From Eleginops maclovinus (lineage: Eukaryota > Chordata > Actinopteri > Perciformes > Eleginopidae), in contig NC_086360.1 in the NCBI RefSeq assembly GCF_036324505.1, positions 16,224,293 to 16,288,292 on the forward strand: DNA of 64,000 nt, read 5' to 3'. The position numbers and the translations under genes are program-made. The notes under the pieces are model-generated. The model did not search any database. It worked only from the letters and a program-made list of their open reading frames with translations, and was not told the DNA's origin. This document shows, one piece after another, positions 31,601 through 43,699 of this stretch; positions within the stretch are counted from its first letter, which is position 1; each line of letters begins with the position of its first letter.

Positions 31601-33471
31601 AGTAGGTGATTACTTCAAAGAGAGTTTTTACCAGGCACCTATCAAGCAATGCTTTTCTCCTCCTGTCTTTCTTTCTGCAGAGGTCGGAAGTAAACATGCT
31701 GCTGTTTGTAGCAGACAACCTCGCCTGTTTCCCATACCAGAGCCAAGAGGAACCCCTCTTCATTATGCACCACATAGACATCACCCTGTCTGTGTCTGGA
31801 AGCAACTTGTTGCAAACCTTCAAAGAGGTAGGGCAGCCTTTTTTGAAAGTAGTTTATACTTAGTTAGTTCATAGATGAAATAAAACATTTTAATGAATTA
31901 TTTATTTATATTGATTTCTCTTCATTTTCCCTGTCCAGCTTCTGCTAAAGGAGCCACGGAAAAAGGAGAAGAAGATAAAAGAGCTGAAGCAAATGTCAGA
32001 TGGGGAGGATGATGAGGAAAAGATGAATTGTGATTCTCCCAGGAGCAATGAGGAAGGAAACAGTGAAAATGAAGATGTGGTACGGCGGCCTAAAAAGGCC
32101 AGAAAACCTGTGGCAGACTCGGAGAGCTCAGAATCCGATCTGGAGGATCTGGATTTGGAGGATGTGGAAAAAGTAATGAGGCTCCTCCCAGACAATCCTT
32201 CAGGTCTCTTGGACTTTGCTAATGCTGTTCAGGGCATCTTGTTGCTTCTGGTGCTCAAACAGCATCTGAAGAACCAATATGGATTCTCTGATGGGTAAGA
32301 TCTTTGTAATCTTTATTTCTTTACAGACTTTTTATAAATGAATACTTTTGTATTTGTTGATTAGTTTGATCAATTAAAACCTTTAGTCACATTGGAAACT
32401 CAACGTTTGTGTATCTCTTAACAGCAAAATTCAGAAGTACTCTCCAACGGAGTCAGCCAAGGTGTACGATAAGGCGGTGAACAGAAAAAGCACTGTTCTC
32501 TTCCACCCGCGACAAACCATCGACTTCATCTCCAACAACATGTCTCGTGCCGCACTGACAAACGATGTCAAGAGGCGAATTGTCAGACAGTACCTAGATG
32601 TAAGCATTGAAGCTATTTCAGACCTTTTCTTTTGCCAATGTTTTATGTACGTCATCGTGCCAGTTAACCTGCTTTGGGTCTTCTCACTAGTTTCCGAGAT
32701 ATAAATACAATTATCTAAGAAATGTTCAGTGCTGGCCCAACTGATTCAAGTTTCCCTTTAAATCCAAATAGTTTGCTGTGGTGTGTGAAACCTGCATCTA
32801 AAAGATAGTTTCTCTGTTCTCTCCAACAGTTCAAGGTTCTGATGGAACATCTGGACCCAGACGAGGAGGATGAGGAGGGAGAAGCGTCTGCCAGTGCTAA
32901 CATCAGAAACAAAGCCATAAACGCCCTTCTGGGAGGCACCGGCCCCATGTCGGGACCCAGTCCTCGCAACCAGGCTGGACCAGAGACGGATGACGACTAC
33001 AGTGATGGCGACGAAAGGACCCCAGGGGTGAGAAAAACGCATACACACACTATCTATAAAATACAATTTAAAATATGGGGGGAAATAGTGCAACCTTTTT
33101 TTTCCCGTTTGTCATCTCTGCAGTCCTCTCGAAGGTCACGGCGAGCAGTTGACTCCATGAACGAGATAGTGGAGTCCATGGATGTGATTGCTCTTTGCTG
33201 TCCGAAATACAAGGACCGGCCGCAAATAGCTCGAGTCATCCAGAAGACCTCCAATGGATACAGCATCCACTGGATGGCCGGCTCCTACTCGGGGCCCTGG
33301 GCAGAGGCCAAGAAACGCGATGGCCGCAAACAGGTGCCTTGGGTGGACACTATTAAGGAGTCGGACATCATTTACAAGAAGATTGCCTTGACCAGCAACC
33401 ACAAACTGAGCAACAAAGTAGTACAGACTTTACGCTCACTGTATGCAGCGCGGGAAGGAGGGGCTAGCTAA
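13655..33471 (+). CDS. nipbl: Nipped-B-like protein (cohesin loader, delangin), complete, 47 coding exons
   Basis: With MAU2 it loads the cohesin ring onto chromatin and stimulates loop extrusion in the nucleus. The start is the conserved MNGDMPHVPITTLAGIASLT; this N-terminus contacts MAU2. Exons begin 13655-13718, 13989-14154, 14761-14861, 14973-15084, 15229-15389, 16838-16986, 17686-17776, 18051-18269, 18521-18760, 18876-19621, 20971-21184, 21281-21457, 21690-21863, 22023-22184, 22490-22599, 22707-22793, 23021-23252, 23607-23758, 23856-23936, 24066-24166, 24340-24469, 24556-24638, 24932-25064, and end 30517-30707, 30866-30973, 31154-31354, 31681-31827, 31939-32294, 32425-32599, 32830-33027, 33124-33471. 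Those between are 25193-25336, 25456-25542, 25890-26110, 26257-26359, 26465-26563, 26714-26860, 27624-27758, 27935-28033, 28132-28185, 28270-28378, 28547-28671, 28918-29058, 29189-29282, 29492-29646, 29878-29968, 30220-30393. All phases agree: 2,528 residues against about 2,804 in human. The N-terminal third is disordered. An HP1-type PVVVL motif lies near residues 721-725, and HEAT-repeat sequence runs from about 1000 to 2200. An acidic stretch (exon 31939) and a conserved tail ending SLYAAREGGAS follow. The exon at 18876 is shorter than the mammalian one. The teleost paralogue (a or b) cannot be told here. Confidence 0.97.
15390..16837 (+). other. nipbl intron, repeat-bearing
   Basis: A 1.4 kb intron between two conserved nipbl exons. 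It holds a decayed dispersed repeat at about 15990-16250; the remainder is AT-rich sequence with no recognisable feature. Confidence 0.8.
15990..16250. repeat. Decayed teleost dispersed repeat (TTTATT…CCCACAGAGGGGA type)
   Basis: The words AATCAGAATCACAATCCC, TTTATTCGTCCCACAGAGGGG and AATTTGCTACAGCAGC match a repeat phrase that recurs in many fish genomes (…AATCAGAATCAGCTTTATTG…CCCACA.GGGGAAATT…GCAGC…). An A-rich, AATAAA-rich stretch and a CTGCTGTAACAGGCTGCC phrase follow. I do not know the family name with certainty. It sits within a nipbl intron and does not touch exons. Confidence 0.5.
19622..20970 (+). other. nipbl intron, nothing recognised
   Basis: A 1.35 kb intron between the exon ending in NFQIPK and the one starting IKRDMDGS. 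AT-rich, no open frame with family resemblance, no repeat that I recognise. Confidence 0.8.
23411..23475 (+). repeat. LINE/SINE-like 3' tail fragment
   Basis: The phrase TATATAAAGCACTTTGAATTG followed by GTGCTATATAAATAAACCTT is the typical end of a class of fish non-LTR elements (…GTAAAGCACTTTG…GTGCTATATAAATAAAG…). It lies in the nipbl intron 23253-23606. Only the tail is visible; the body is absent or decayed. Confidence 0.55.
26861..27623 (+). other. nipbl intron, nothing recognised
   Basis: A 763-base intron between the exon ending MLIERIL and that beginning DTGISVRKR. An open frame of 87 codons lies within it but has no resemblance to a known family and would not splice in frame with the gene. 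Confidence 0.75.
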
Positions 33472-34390
33472 TGGCTCCCGTGTGATGTTTTTTTTTCTTT
33501 TGGTCCCCCTTACCCATTTCTACTTTATCAAAAATACTCCTCTTCCCTGCTCCTCCTCCTCCTCCTCAACCTGCCACCTCCAACAACACAGCCAAACTTC
33601 ACTGGATTCCTACCCTGCTCCTCTTCTTCCTCATTTTTGTAAGAAAAACACAAGAGGGCAAGAATATTTGACACTACATACTTTTACATGAGTTATTCTT
33701 GCAAAAATGAAAATGACACAAAAAAGACTTGTTATATTAGAGGGACTGCTCACGTTTTGTTTGTGTACAAGTGCAGAGGATAGAATCCAGAAGGCATTAA
33801 AGGAATAATTCACCCAAATTATCCCTTAAAAAGGCTATCAGAAAAGAGACCTGGAGGGAAATGTTATGTCAACATTGTTGTGGGAGCTCCTTCGCTGTTG
33901 TGCAGCAGATTCTAGTCGCTCATTTCTACTCCCACTGTATCATAGTTTAACACAACAAAAAACTAAAATGTTTATATCTCTGAAGACAAAAAAGCTGTAA
34001 AAAAAGAATAAAACCTTAAGTGAATGTTGGAAATTAGTCTTTTTGATGTTCTTATTAAAGTGTTTTTGGAGTTTATTATACTACTAGCACCCTGATGGTT
34101 TTTTCCTTTTAGCTTTTAGATATTTGAAGGAAAAGAAGAAAAAAGACAAAAAAAATAAGATTTTTTATTTTTGTTCACTATTATTTGTCCATGCTGTACA
34201 ATGGCAGAGTCCTCTGGACATAATTTATTCTATTTCGAACTACGCATGCAGTATATGTGGCCTATTGCAGGAGGATATTTTGTAAATGTAGATTTTGTTG
34301 TATTAGGTCACCCTAGTAATAAGAGGAAAGGGGATTCTTACCCTTTTGGTGGAACAATACTGCAATAAATTTTCTACTTCTCTTTGTCAC
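33472..34390 (+). other. nipbl: nipbl 3' UTR with poly(A) signals
   Basis: Non-coding sequence after the TAA at 33469-33471. AATAAA hexamers occur at 34007-34012 and 34364-34369, so two transcript ends are possible. The phrase AAAGGAATAATTCACCCAAA at about 33798 resembles the start of a dispersed repeat common in fish, suggesting an old insertion in the UTR. Downstream T-rich sequence continues to about 35 kb without recognisable features. Confidence 0.5.
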
Positions 34391-35236
34391 TTGTCTGCTC
34401 AAGGTGTTAATCTGATCTGTTCATTTTATAAATGAAGAAAAGTGTAGGAGGATACTGCAAAAACACAGATAGGACCAGATAATCCTTTTCTGAATTTTCT
34501 GTACATGGATTTAAAAAAAGGCAAATGCCCCTTTTTTTTTTTTATTGTGTCCATCAGGGAATCGTGCTACACCGCTATGGAAAACAGTCTCATAACATAA
34601 TTTACTGCCTATGGTACTGTCATTTTATTGGATAATTGTGTACAAGCTGCATTTAAATATGTCATATCAAACCTGTCAGACACTTATTTGTATTAAGTGA
34701 TGGAATGTGACTTTGTTTTCTACTTCAGTATACATATTTTTATTTTATGCTACTTCATACTTCTCCCCAACATTTTGGAGTCAATTTTGTTTACATTTTT
34801 ACGTAATTAGATTTATATGACACCTTAAGTTGATTTGCAAATTGACATTATCAATACAAAATATAGGCCATTGTACAAAATGAGTAGTTTACTTTTTGTA
34901 TCTAGTTTTGATGGTCACAATATTGTACTTTGACTTGGTTAAGATTTGAAATACAGGACTTTAACATGTAAAAGTGTCTATGTTTTAAATTGTAATATTA
35001 CTACTTTCAGCTATGTAAAAACATCTGAGTAATCCTTTGACACTAAGATTTTCAGGAAGTTTAACTGTTCGCCATAGGACTCGGGACCAAAGTGTTCAAT
35101 ATTCTCTGTTTGAAAGCCAATCTGTGTCTGATACTCTGGAAAAGTCTTTTTTCAGAGTGCGTAACGAAGCCTTCTTGGACCTAACGATTCTCCGTAGTCT
35201 GCTCGACGTTACTGCCTCCCTGCAAAATTCGTATTG
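34391..35236. other. nipbl-ndc80 intergenic region
   Basis: About 850 bases of AT-rich sequence. A TTTGAA word at 35108-35113 could be a CHR-like element of a cell-cycle promoter, but the word is short and common. No coding sequence seen. Confidence 0.45.
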
Positions 35237-35247
35237 TTTTGGCGGGG
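35237..35247 (+). promoter_or_regulatory. ndc80: E2F-type site upstream of ndc80
   Basis: TTTTGGCGGGG matches the E2F/DP consensus (TTTSGCGC-like, TTTTGGCGGG form). It lies about 75 bases before the ndc80 start codon, in a locally CG-richer patch. ndc80 is a G2/M gene and E2F/DREAM control is known for the family; use of this site is inferred. Confidence 0.45.
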
Positions 35248-35321
35248 TTTGTTTCCGTTTGTGACATCGTCCCAACGGGCGTTTTTTCATTTTGTAAACA
35301 TTAACTTTCCTATTGCAACAA

Positions 35322-38300
35322 ATGGAGCGGTACGTATTACATTTGCAATATCTTTATTACTGAACATAATCTACATAGAGTCGGAAAAGATTGAATGTTT
35401 TTGCCATTAGCCGTTGTTGTTGTTGTTGACTATAGCTATAGTTACCTAGCGGGAACATTACTTTAAACAATGTTACCAACCCTAATAGGTTGTTTTCAGG
35501 TAGCTTTACTCCATAACTATTTTAGATTTAGTAAGAAACCAACGAATTCTGTGTGTATAGTTTTTGTCGAGTTATATCACTGAACGAGTAGCTAGTTAGC
35601 TTGCTAAGCTAGCGCTAACACTGGGATACTGACATCTGTTACGTTAGCCGGAAGGACATGTATTTCAAACTGGCCAACATGTTTCACTAAATACAGTTGT
35701 TTTGCAGACATGGTGGAGCATACGAATAACGTTTATAAATGTGTGTTTCCTTTTTCCTCGATTACTTTGTTTTCAGTGGAAGGCTGAGTCGAGCATTAGG
35801 CGGCAGACTATCTGAACTGCCGATGCGAGTGCAAGATAGCAACAGAATGAGCATGGTGTATACAACACCCAAGAGGTGAGTTTGATGCAAAGCCGTGTTT
35901 ACATTCATTAGTTTGAGTTGTATAGTCAGCAAAGATTCTGGTTTCCTGGGTCGTTTACTGACTTCACTTATATGTATGAAGCATACATTGGTTTAACCTG
36001 ATGTTAGCCACACCCACACAACAACTCTACACTATGCTCTTGAGGTTGTTTCCACAATATAACTTGATATATTAATATAACTTAGTGAGCACTACACTGT
36101 TATAGATGGATTAAGATGTTGGGGCTAGCTTTATTTATCTTACATTAAAAGATAGCCACTTGGGCTTTATTTATTAAAGGCTTCATAGATTACATTGTAC
36201 TTATTTGAGTATATTATCAACATGTGATGACTCAGTAACGTCAAACTAATATATGAGTGGTAGTTTGCTGTAATACGAGTCAGCAAGAGGAACATTTCCA
36301 TTTGTTCACAGTTTGGTTTCTTTACAGCAAACAGCCTTCCTTTGGAAAGCTCAACATACCCAAACCGCAGTCTGTGAACTCTGAGAGGCGGACCAGCTTC
36401 TTTGATTCCCAGCGGTATGTAATAATATTTAAAACAATATCCAAAGTTGCATTACCATGTAGTCTTACAATATAAGTGTTAATACAGCAAAATAAATACA
36501 ACGGCAAAATATGATACATTATTTACATGCAAATTAAGTGTTCCGTTTTTTTGTCAATTAACACAATTCATTTTTGATATTGTTGTAATGCAAACATTTT
36601 GTCTGCAGTACTAGTGGAGCCGGCATGCGTCGCAACAGCACCATGTCAGGATTTGGAGGAAATGAGAAGATAAAAGACAACAGACCTCTGCATGATAAAG
36701 CGTTTGTTCAGCAATGCAACAGGCAGCTGCATGAGGTACAAACACTTTATTTATATTTATCATGTCATGTATATACACACACAAATAGTTTAGTGAGATT
36801 TAACACGGCTTCATCCTTACATGTTCAATACATTGCATCCAATATGTGGGAGTTAAAAAAAAGTTAAATCCCAAAAAATCTATTTGGCAGACAGCCACGT
36901 ACATTTCATTTTACTGAACTGGTGACAATTAATGCAACGGGCAGACAGTCCCACCATTATTTAAGCACAAGATAAATATTGGCTGATGGCAGGTCTTCCT
37001 TTTATTTCATTTTTTTATCACTACATACACACTGATTTTAACATTGATCCTTATAATATCTGACTGAGAGAAAAGGTGATTTGTATCTTAACCTTGTTTT
37101 GTACCTTCCCAAAAACATGTATCGTTGGTTAATATGAGTAGGAATCTATACAGTTGCTCGGCCCAGTCTGATTTTCTCTTTGGTCTTTCTAGTTCTTGAC
37201 TGAGCAGAATTACCCAGGTCCTTTGTCAGCCAAGACCTTCGTTTCCCCCTCTACCAAGGAGTTTGTGAAGGTGTTTGAGTTTGTTTACTGTCAGTTAGAC
37301 TCTACGTTTGAGATGCCAAACTCAAAAGTTGAGGAGGAGGTTCCAGCTCTCCTAAAATCCCTAAAGTAAGTAGCTGTAATTCTGTGTCAATAAGTATGTA
37401 TTTATGAATATTACTTTGTTTTGTTTAGTTGCATATTTTGATCATAAAAAGCACCTGGTGGCTTACCTTGTGTATTTGAAAGGAACTTTAGTACCACTGG
37501 AATATAAGGATTGGGCTAGATTTTTAATAATAATATAAGAAAGATGAAGAGAAACTATAAAGAGACCATGCATATAAAAAGTCATAGTACAAGAAGTCTC
37601 AACATGCAAGTGCGTATTTGAATTTGTTGTAACCTTCCTTTTCTGTAGTTTAAGAAACAGGTCGTTGACTTTATTTTTCTCTTTTTTTTGGTGCAAGGTA
37701 TCCATTTGCACTCTCCAAGTCTTCGATGTATTCCGTTGGAGCTCCCCACACCTGGCCTCAGGCCCTTGGTGCTCTCACATGGATGATTGATCATGTCAAG
37801 GTGAGAAGCTAGAGACATTTTTAATTTAAAAAGAACAGACTCATTTGCATAGGAAGCAGAATCAAATATTGTAATTTCATAACCTAGTTAAAACCAGTCT
37901 TTTGTTTTTTACTGTGTGTCAGATTGTCTGGTGTATGAGTAAGCAGGAGCAGCTGTTCCGGGACTTTGAGGAAAACACTGAGGATATCGAGGAAGGGGCT
38001 GAGTATAACAAGGTACCAATTTAAACAGCACATACAGTGTATTCCAAACCCTTTCAGTATTTTTCCTCTCTGTATTTTGAACCAAATTCACAAACAAAAG
38101 TGAACATTATAAAGGTATTCTTATCCGTCTAAATCTAAAGCATCTTGTTTATTTATCCATCTTCTCCTCGTCTTTTTACTGCGCAGCTTGTCCAGGACTA
38201 CTTAGCTGAGGCATACCTGAAGTTCATGGAGGGCGAGGACACATTTGACGAAGTGGATAATGTTTTCCTCAACAAACTAGGTAAGCACAGCATCTCTTTA

Positions 38301-41300
38301 TGTAATGCATTTATTTTTATTCAATTCTTTGCTTTTTAAACAGCTGAGCAGAATTTTAATTCAATTGTAAGTGCAAATTAGATTTCTTAAACTGGATTTT
38401 AGTCCCATTAAAAAGGTGGTTTTCTAAAACGACAAACACAACATTGTTTGTCTTCACCCCAGACAAGCTCTACAACGTTGACGAAGCCCGGCTGGACTTG
38501 ATGGAGGAGAAGTACAGAATACTCAGCATTGAGCTCGAGCGACTGGAGAAGGAGAGCCACATGGTAGGAAGACCAATACCATTCCCATTTGTTGGTCTAG
38601 GATAAATAAAGATTTAGTTAAATCTTGATAGTTCTATTACGGTTTTTTAGATAAGGTTAGGGTTATTGCACTGCACAAATGAAAAGGATGACAAACTATC
38701 ATAGCCAACAAAATGAAAATAAAATATATTTATGATGTTTAAAGCTAAAGCCAATATACCTTGTTTTGAATAAGGGTGTCACCCGTTTTATAGCTCTATC
38801 GCTAACATGAAATATATTTTAGTGTAAGCAACAATGAATGAGATGGATAAGATTATGTGTCCTTCTCGTTACCAGGACCATCTGACGACCAAGAGGATGG
38901 AAAAAATGCAGCTGCAGACAGACCTCAAGAAACTCCAGAGTTATCGAAGCAGCCTGGATTCCTTTCAAGCAAACCTGGAGTGCAAATATTCAGAGATGAG
39001 CGATGAGCTGGAGACTATTGGTAAATCTAACATTCAGACAGTTCTTAAGCAGGGTGCACAGGATCATGTGGGTGATTTCAGTATTCAGACAACGAGCAGA
39101 TGTGCTAATTATCAATGCGTATTGATTGATTGTAATTTATTTCAAATGTGCAAGAAAAACATGTGTCAACAATTGGCAGAAACATAATATACAGTATACC
39201 TACATATACACATATATACATACGCCCATGTACACATGAATTCATACATATATACCCATTACACACGTACACACAGCCACATCATCACCACCATTTATCA
39301 TGGGAGTGACATCATGCCAATGCTCATTAAGTTACTCTTACTATGCATTTACAAGTTCTCTTTTGGCCGGTCTTTACTCGGCACCAACTAAAGACGGATT
39401 CTTCTTAGGAGTTAACTGGACTTGTTGGCTGAGATCTTTTCTCTGTTTGAGTCCCTGTTAAAAAACATTAAACATTCTTGTTTTAAATAATGTGTCCCCA
39501 GCTAACACACTTTACTGTGTTTTTAAAAACTCCCTACCGGGCAATAGAGCAAATATTCTGTCACTTCATTCAATGCTAATAAAGCTCCCACTAAGCAGCA
39601 TAGTTCACTACTGAGGTGTGGATCTGATTTTGAATCCTTTTATTCTCTCTGTCTTTCTGCAGACAGTCACCAGGAGTCTCTCAAACATGAGCAAAATGAG
39701 CTGCAGCAACGCCTGGAGAATCAGAAGTTAACTCCAGCTGATGTGGAGAGGATCAACAGAGAGAAGAGAGAGCTCCAGCAGACCATCAACAGCTTCAACA
39801 AGTCTCTCAAAGATGCTGAACAGCACAAGTGGAACGAGGAGATTGCTCTGGCCAAAGTGAACCAGAAGGTATGAGCATGTAGTATGCATTCTTAAAAGAG
39901 CTGAAACAGCACTGTTGTGTATGTATGTATATGTACAGAGTTGGGATTAAACTGGTATTTTGTGTCAGTGTGTGTTGCTGCCTTGTTGTAGACAGTAAAG
40001 ATTGATAATGGCAAGCGTTTTTCATTATTTGATTTTGATTCCTTGCCCCTCCTGTGTGTCCTATCCTTATTTCCATCAAGGTGGAGCTGAAAGTGGCAGA
40101 ATACCACAAGCTGGCACGTAAACTGAAGCTGATGCCACAGTATGCAGAGAACGCCGGTGCTCACGATTTTGAGATCAGGCCGTTTGAATGGGGCACCATG
40201 GTTCAGCATAAAGTGCAGATACAGGTACTTCCAGTTAAAAGATCCAGTTCAATACAAATAAATTGAGTTTGATCACAGCTAGCTTATTATACTGATACTA
40301 ATGTCATCATCAGTTATTTGGATCTTTGAGACATTTAGTGTTATATGTTATCAGTTGGAAATTAAATAAGAATATTCATGGTGAAAAATGACAGCTGTGT
40401 TTGTTCTGATCTTTTTCGTTATGTCTGTAGAAGTTCCTGATGAAGATGGTCGGTGAGGTGGAGGAGGAGAACAGTCGCTTTACCAACATGAAACTCAGTT
40501 TGGAAGAATTTTATGAACAGGTAACCAAATCCTTATTTTTTTGCAATGTTAACGTTGTCCTTTACTGACGCACTCTATTACTCGAGTCCATATTTATTCA
40601 ATCTCGATTGTCCATGTTTATGTGTATGTGTGTTTTTTAGGTGGGTTCTAACATATTGGATAAGTCCAATGACCTGAAGAATCTGAAAGAGCAGATCCGC
40701 AAGGTGGATGAGCGGCTGGATTCTGACATGCAGGTAAAGTCCACGTAGTTCACGCTAATGCTTCAGGTAGAACACATCTAGCGACCTAACCACAGCAACT
40801 AGATTACATTTGTCCGTCTCAATTCAGCATTGGACGGTTTGTCTTCGAGGCTGAAAAACAGGAATAGGAAACATTTTAAAATATTTGTGCCATTGGGAAC
40901 ATGCACACGTATAGTAATATATGTTTCCTGCGTGCTTGTGTCTGTATAGGAGTGGGCACAGGAGGAACAGGACTGGGCGGCAGAGATGGAGTCAGAGGAA
41001 AACCATCGCAAGCTTCTGCAGAAGAAAGTTAATTATGGATACGACGAAGCCGTGCAACAACTGAAGTTAGCACAACAACAGTGAGTAACTGACATTAATA
41101 TTTATATGCTGTTGCCATCACACAACACAACATTAGCAGAAGCCCCTCTAAATACTCCTTGTACTGCACTTAAATTGTTATTTTGAAAGGATTTGGCTTT
41201 AAAATGCTCCGGGTTTCTGTTTGTTCTGTTTTAGAATATAACACTTGTTTCTTTTCCAGGTACCACCTGGTGCTGCAGGAGACCAATGAGGAGAGGCGAA

Positions 41301-41929
41301 CTGTAGCAAACAACCTGGCGTCTGTGTTTACTACAGCTGCCAACCATCTGTCAATCACAGAGGTAACTTTCTTACTCTACACCCGCCTCCTGTTCTGCGA
41401 GAATCTATTTCTAAGGCGTACTACAATCTGTTTAAGCATGCAAATAACTAATGTATCAAAACAAATACAACCAGCTTTTTTATCAAAAGGCAAACATCCC
41501 AAGCATGTGACTTATATTAATATCATATAGATTGCACAGTGGTTTAGATGTGAATGTAGCCATCAGTGCTCTAATATCGTCTTTTAGTGCAGAAAAGGTT
41601 TGATAGTATGAACTCAAAGTAAACTAGCAGATCTCAGTTGTAAAAACCCGAATGCATTATATCAATCTAGATCCAAACTTATTTTACATACTGTTTTATC
41701 CATGCAGTATATTATATTGGTCTGATGGCATCGTTCTTCAGGTTGTATTATATTGTGCTTCTACATTACTGTGTGTGTGTGTGTGTGTGTCATACAACAG
41801 AAGTGTTCGGAGGACCTGCACAGCAGAGTGCAGCGTGTCTTCTCGAAGGCTGAGGAGGACGATGAAGCTGCTTCACAGAAGCTGAGGGAAACTTCAAAGA
41901 GCTTCATTTCCAAGGCAAACAGTTTGTAA
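35322..41929 (+). CDS. ndc80: Kinetochore protein NDC80 (HEC1), complete, 17 coding exons
   Basis: A core subunit of the NDC80 complex that binds spindle microtubules at the outer kinetochore. Exons: 35322-35329, 35777-35875, 36328-36414, 36609-36735, 37193-37365, 37698-37800, 37923-38012, 38187-38280, 38463-38563, 38876-39020, 39663-39868, 40081-40224, 40431-40520, 40641-40733, 40950-41080, 41260-41362, 41801-41929. All phases agree: 640 residues (human 642). The start [15 protein letters not shown] is split, with only ATG GAG CG in exon 1. Residues 1 to about 85 form a basic tail with Aurora B-type sites (RRTS, RRNS). The calponin-homology domain follows ([28 protein letters not shown]), to about 205. 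From about 260 onward the protein is coiled coil, with a loop near [14 protein letters not shown]. The intron before the last exon ends in (GT)10 instead of a normal polypyrimidine tract. The gene lies head-to-tail after nipbl. Confidence 0.96.
35588..35620 (+). repeat. TAGC/GTTAGC word cluster in ndc80 intron 1
   Basis: GTAGCTAGTTAGC followed by TTGCTAAGCTAGCGCTAAC lies about 260 bases after the ndc80 start codon. It resembles the cluster around the nipbl first exon. The words are short and degenerate, so a shared origin is not shown. Confidence 0.6.
39180..39295 (+). repeat. Degenerate ATAC/CATA-rich simple sequence
   Basis: A run of ATATACA, CATACATATA and ACACGTACACAC words in the ndc80 intron 39021-39662. 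Low complexity; no other feature is visible in this 640-base intron. Confidence 0.6.
41771..41790 (+). repeat. (GT)10 tract next to a splice acceptor
   Basis: Ten GT units lie 10 bases before the AG acceptor of the last ndc80 exon (41801). They occupy the place of the polypyrimidine tract. In RNA this is a UG repeat. Confidence 0.95.
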
Positions 41930-42265
41930 AGTGAGGCGGGAACAAAGCCTTCCAGTCTGCAGGGTCAGATAACTGAAGAGACTGGACAGATTGTTTGTAG
42001 AAAAAAAGAAAAGAGATTTTCATTCATTAGTTCTGAACACGTTTTTATAATCGTAAGTTAAGTTATTCTGTTTTTGTTTTCACCGCAGCTTTTCTGCGGC
42101 ATTGTAAATACTAACTGCTCCATCAGGACGAAGGGTTGAAGTCCAAATGATTGAATTAACATGTTCCAGAATTTCACATTTTTCTTTTGTTTCATTCTTT
42201 GTCATCACATCTGTCTTTTATTATTAAACACTCACATACTAAATAAAAAAAATACTTAAAACAAT
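41930..42265 (+). other. ndc80: ndc80 3' UTR with poly(A) signal
   Basis: Short non-coding tail after the TAA at 41927-41929. AATAAA at 42242-42247 predicts cleavage near 42260. Confidence 0.6.
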
Positions 42266-42739
42266 TGTGCCTCAAGAAACGTTTAGTTTGATAAGAACAA
42301 ACGACAACACCTTTTGATGATTGGTCTAAAGTCTACAGACACACTTTGGGTACGTATCTACAACTTGTTAGATTTTCAGATCACAAAGAATCTCACTTCT
42401 ATTAAATGGTCAAAGTCATTTTTACAATACATTGCATATGTGTGCATATCAGTTATAAAATTGAATATATATTGATTATACAGTACACACAAAATCATTT
42501 CTGAGATGAAGCCGTTGGCCTGTCATACTGTAATTAGTCTTGTTTGACATTGAACTATGTATTTTCTTCAATTCTAATTCAATTTAAATCTAAAGGTTTA
42601 GTCAAAATATTGTTTGTGAACTCGCTCGTTTGACATAAAGAAACATCGTAAGTCCTTCTTCATTTGGTCGTACTGTAGCAGTTGTGTTGTACTGAAGCCA
42701 CTAGAAGGCAGCACACTCTTGTTGCTCAAACTGAAATTG

Positions 42740-42781
42740 TATATATATATATATTATCATATTATATATATACTTATATAA
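42740..42781 (+). repeat. (TA)n-rich simple repeat
   Basis: Two runs of TATATATA joined by a short ATTATCAT spacer form an AT-only stretch that can pair with itself. Confidence 0.85.
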
Positions 42782-43699
42782 AATTAAGCCTTAAATTGGT
42801 ATTAAAATGTGATAAAAATAAATACATCAACGTTTTTTTAAATACCATGGGAAGTACAATTAAAATAAAATGTCTGACTGAAATTTGAAATCTTTGAATG
42901 TATTCATCCCAAAAACGTGTACAGTTTACAACATTTCTTACATTAATGTCACACAAATCAGGATAGTTGAACTAAAAACAAATTTAGTTTGTTCTAGCTA
43001 GCAACCTCATGGTGAAATAATCACATGGTAATAAATGTAGTTCTTTCCCTAACCGTAAGTTGCCCGTTGTAAGGTCTGTCTTGAATTTCGTTGTGAGAAA
43101 CATTTATAAAAAGTCTTCAATTTAACTTTACAAACGTCACAGCTCTCTTGATCAGAGTACGCACCACTGAAGTGTTGGCATTTATTCTGTTGGCTGAATC
43201 TCCTCATTGTATTCCTGATTGTAACCACAGTCTATAGAAGCCCACTTCATGCCTGCAAAAAGAGAGGTTTGAAGCTGAAAACCTTTCTCTCCTCAATGCT
43301 TTCTCTCTGTCATGGTCAGCATCGCTCACTGTCCCTGTATCCAGGGAACTCTGCCTCAGTATTGGGATTTTTGGGGATGCATCCCTTAATCCTGTGGCAA
43401 GCTGTACACAATTCAAAAGGTTTTTGTTCTTCCTTTCTTTGTTATCCTAAAATACGGGCCCAAAGCCAGTGTTTCTCAGACTGTCTTATGAAACTTTACA
43501 ATTCATAACCTTTTTCACAGAATCAACAAACAAAGACGTCTGTTTTCTGATTCAGCTGCTCTTGTTCGACACGGTGTCATTGATTTATGATTTGACATCT
43601 TTTTCCAATTTATTTCGCCCTTTTTAAAGGAAGAACTTTCCCTACAACTTCCTGTCCTGGTGAAAAAGGTCCACGAGTACATGACTTGATAAATTAGTA

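Noticed and set aside
33797..33990. Possible full dispersed repeat in the nipbl 3' UTR
   Set aside because: Only the opening phrase AAAGGAATAATTCACCCAAA is convincing; the rest cannot be matched by eye, so it is mentioned only within the UTR entry.
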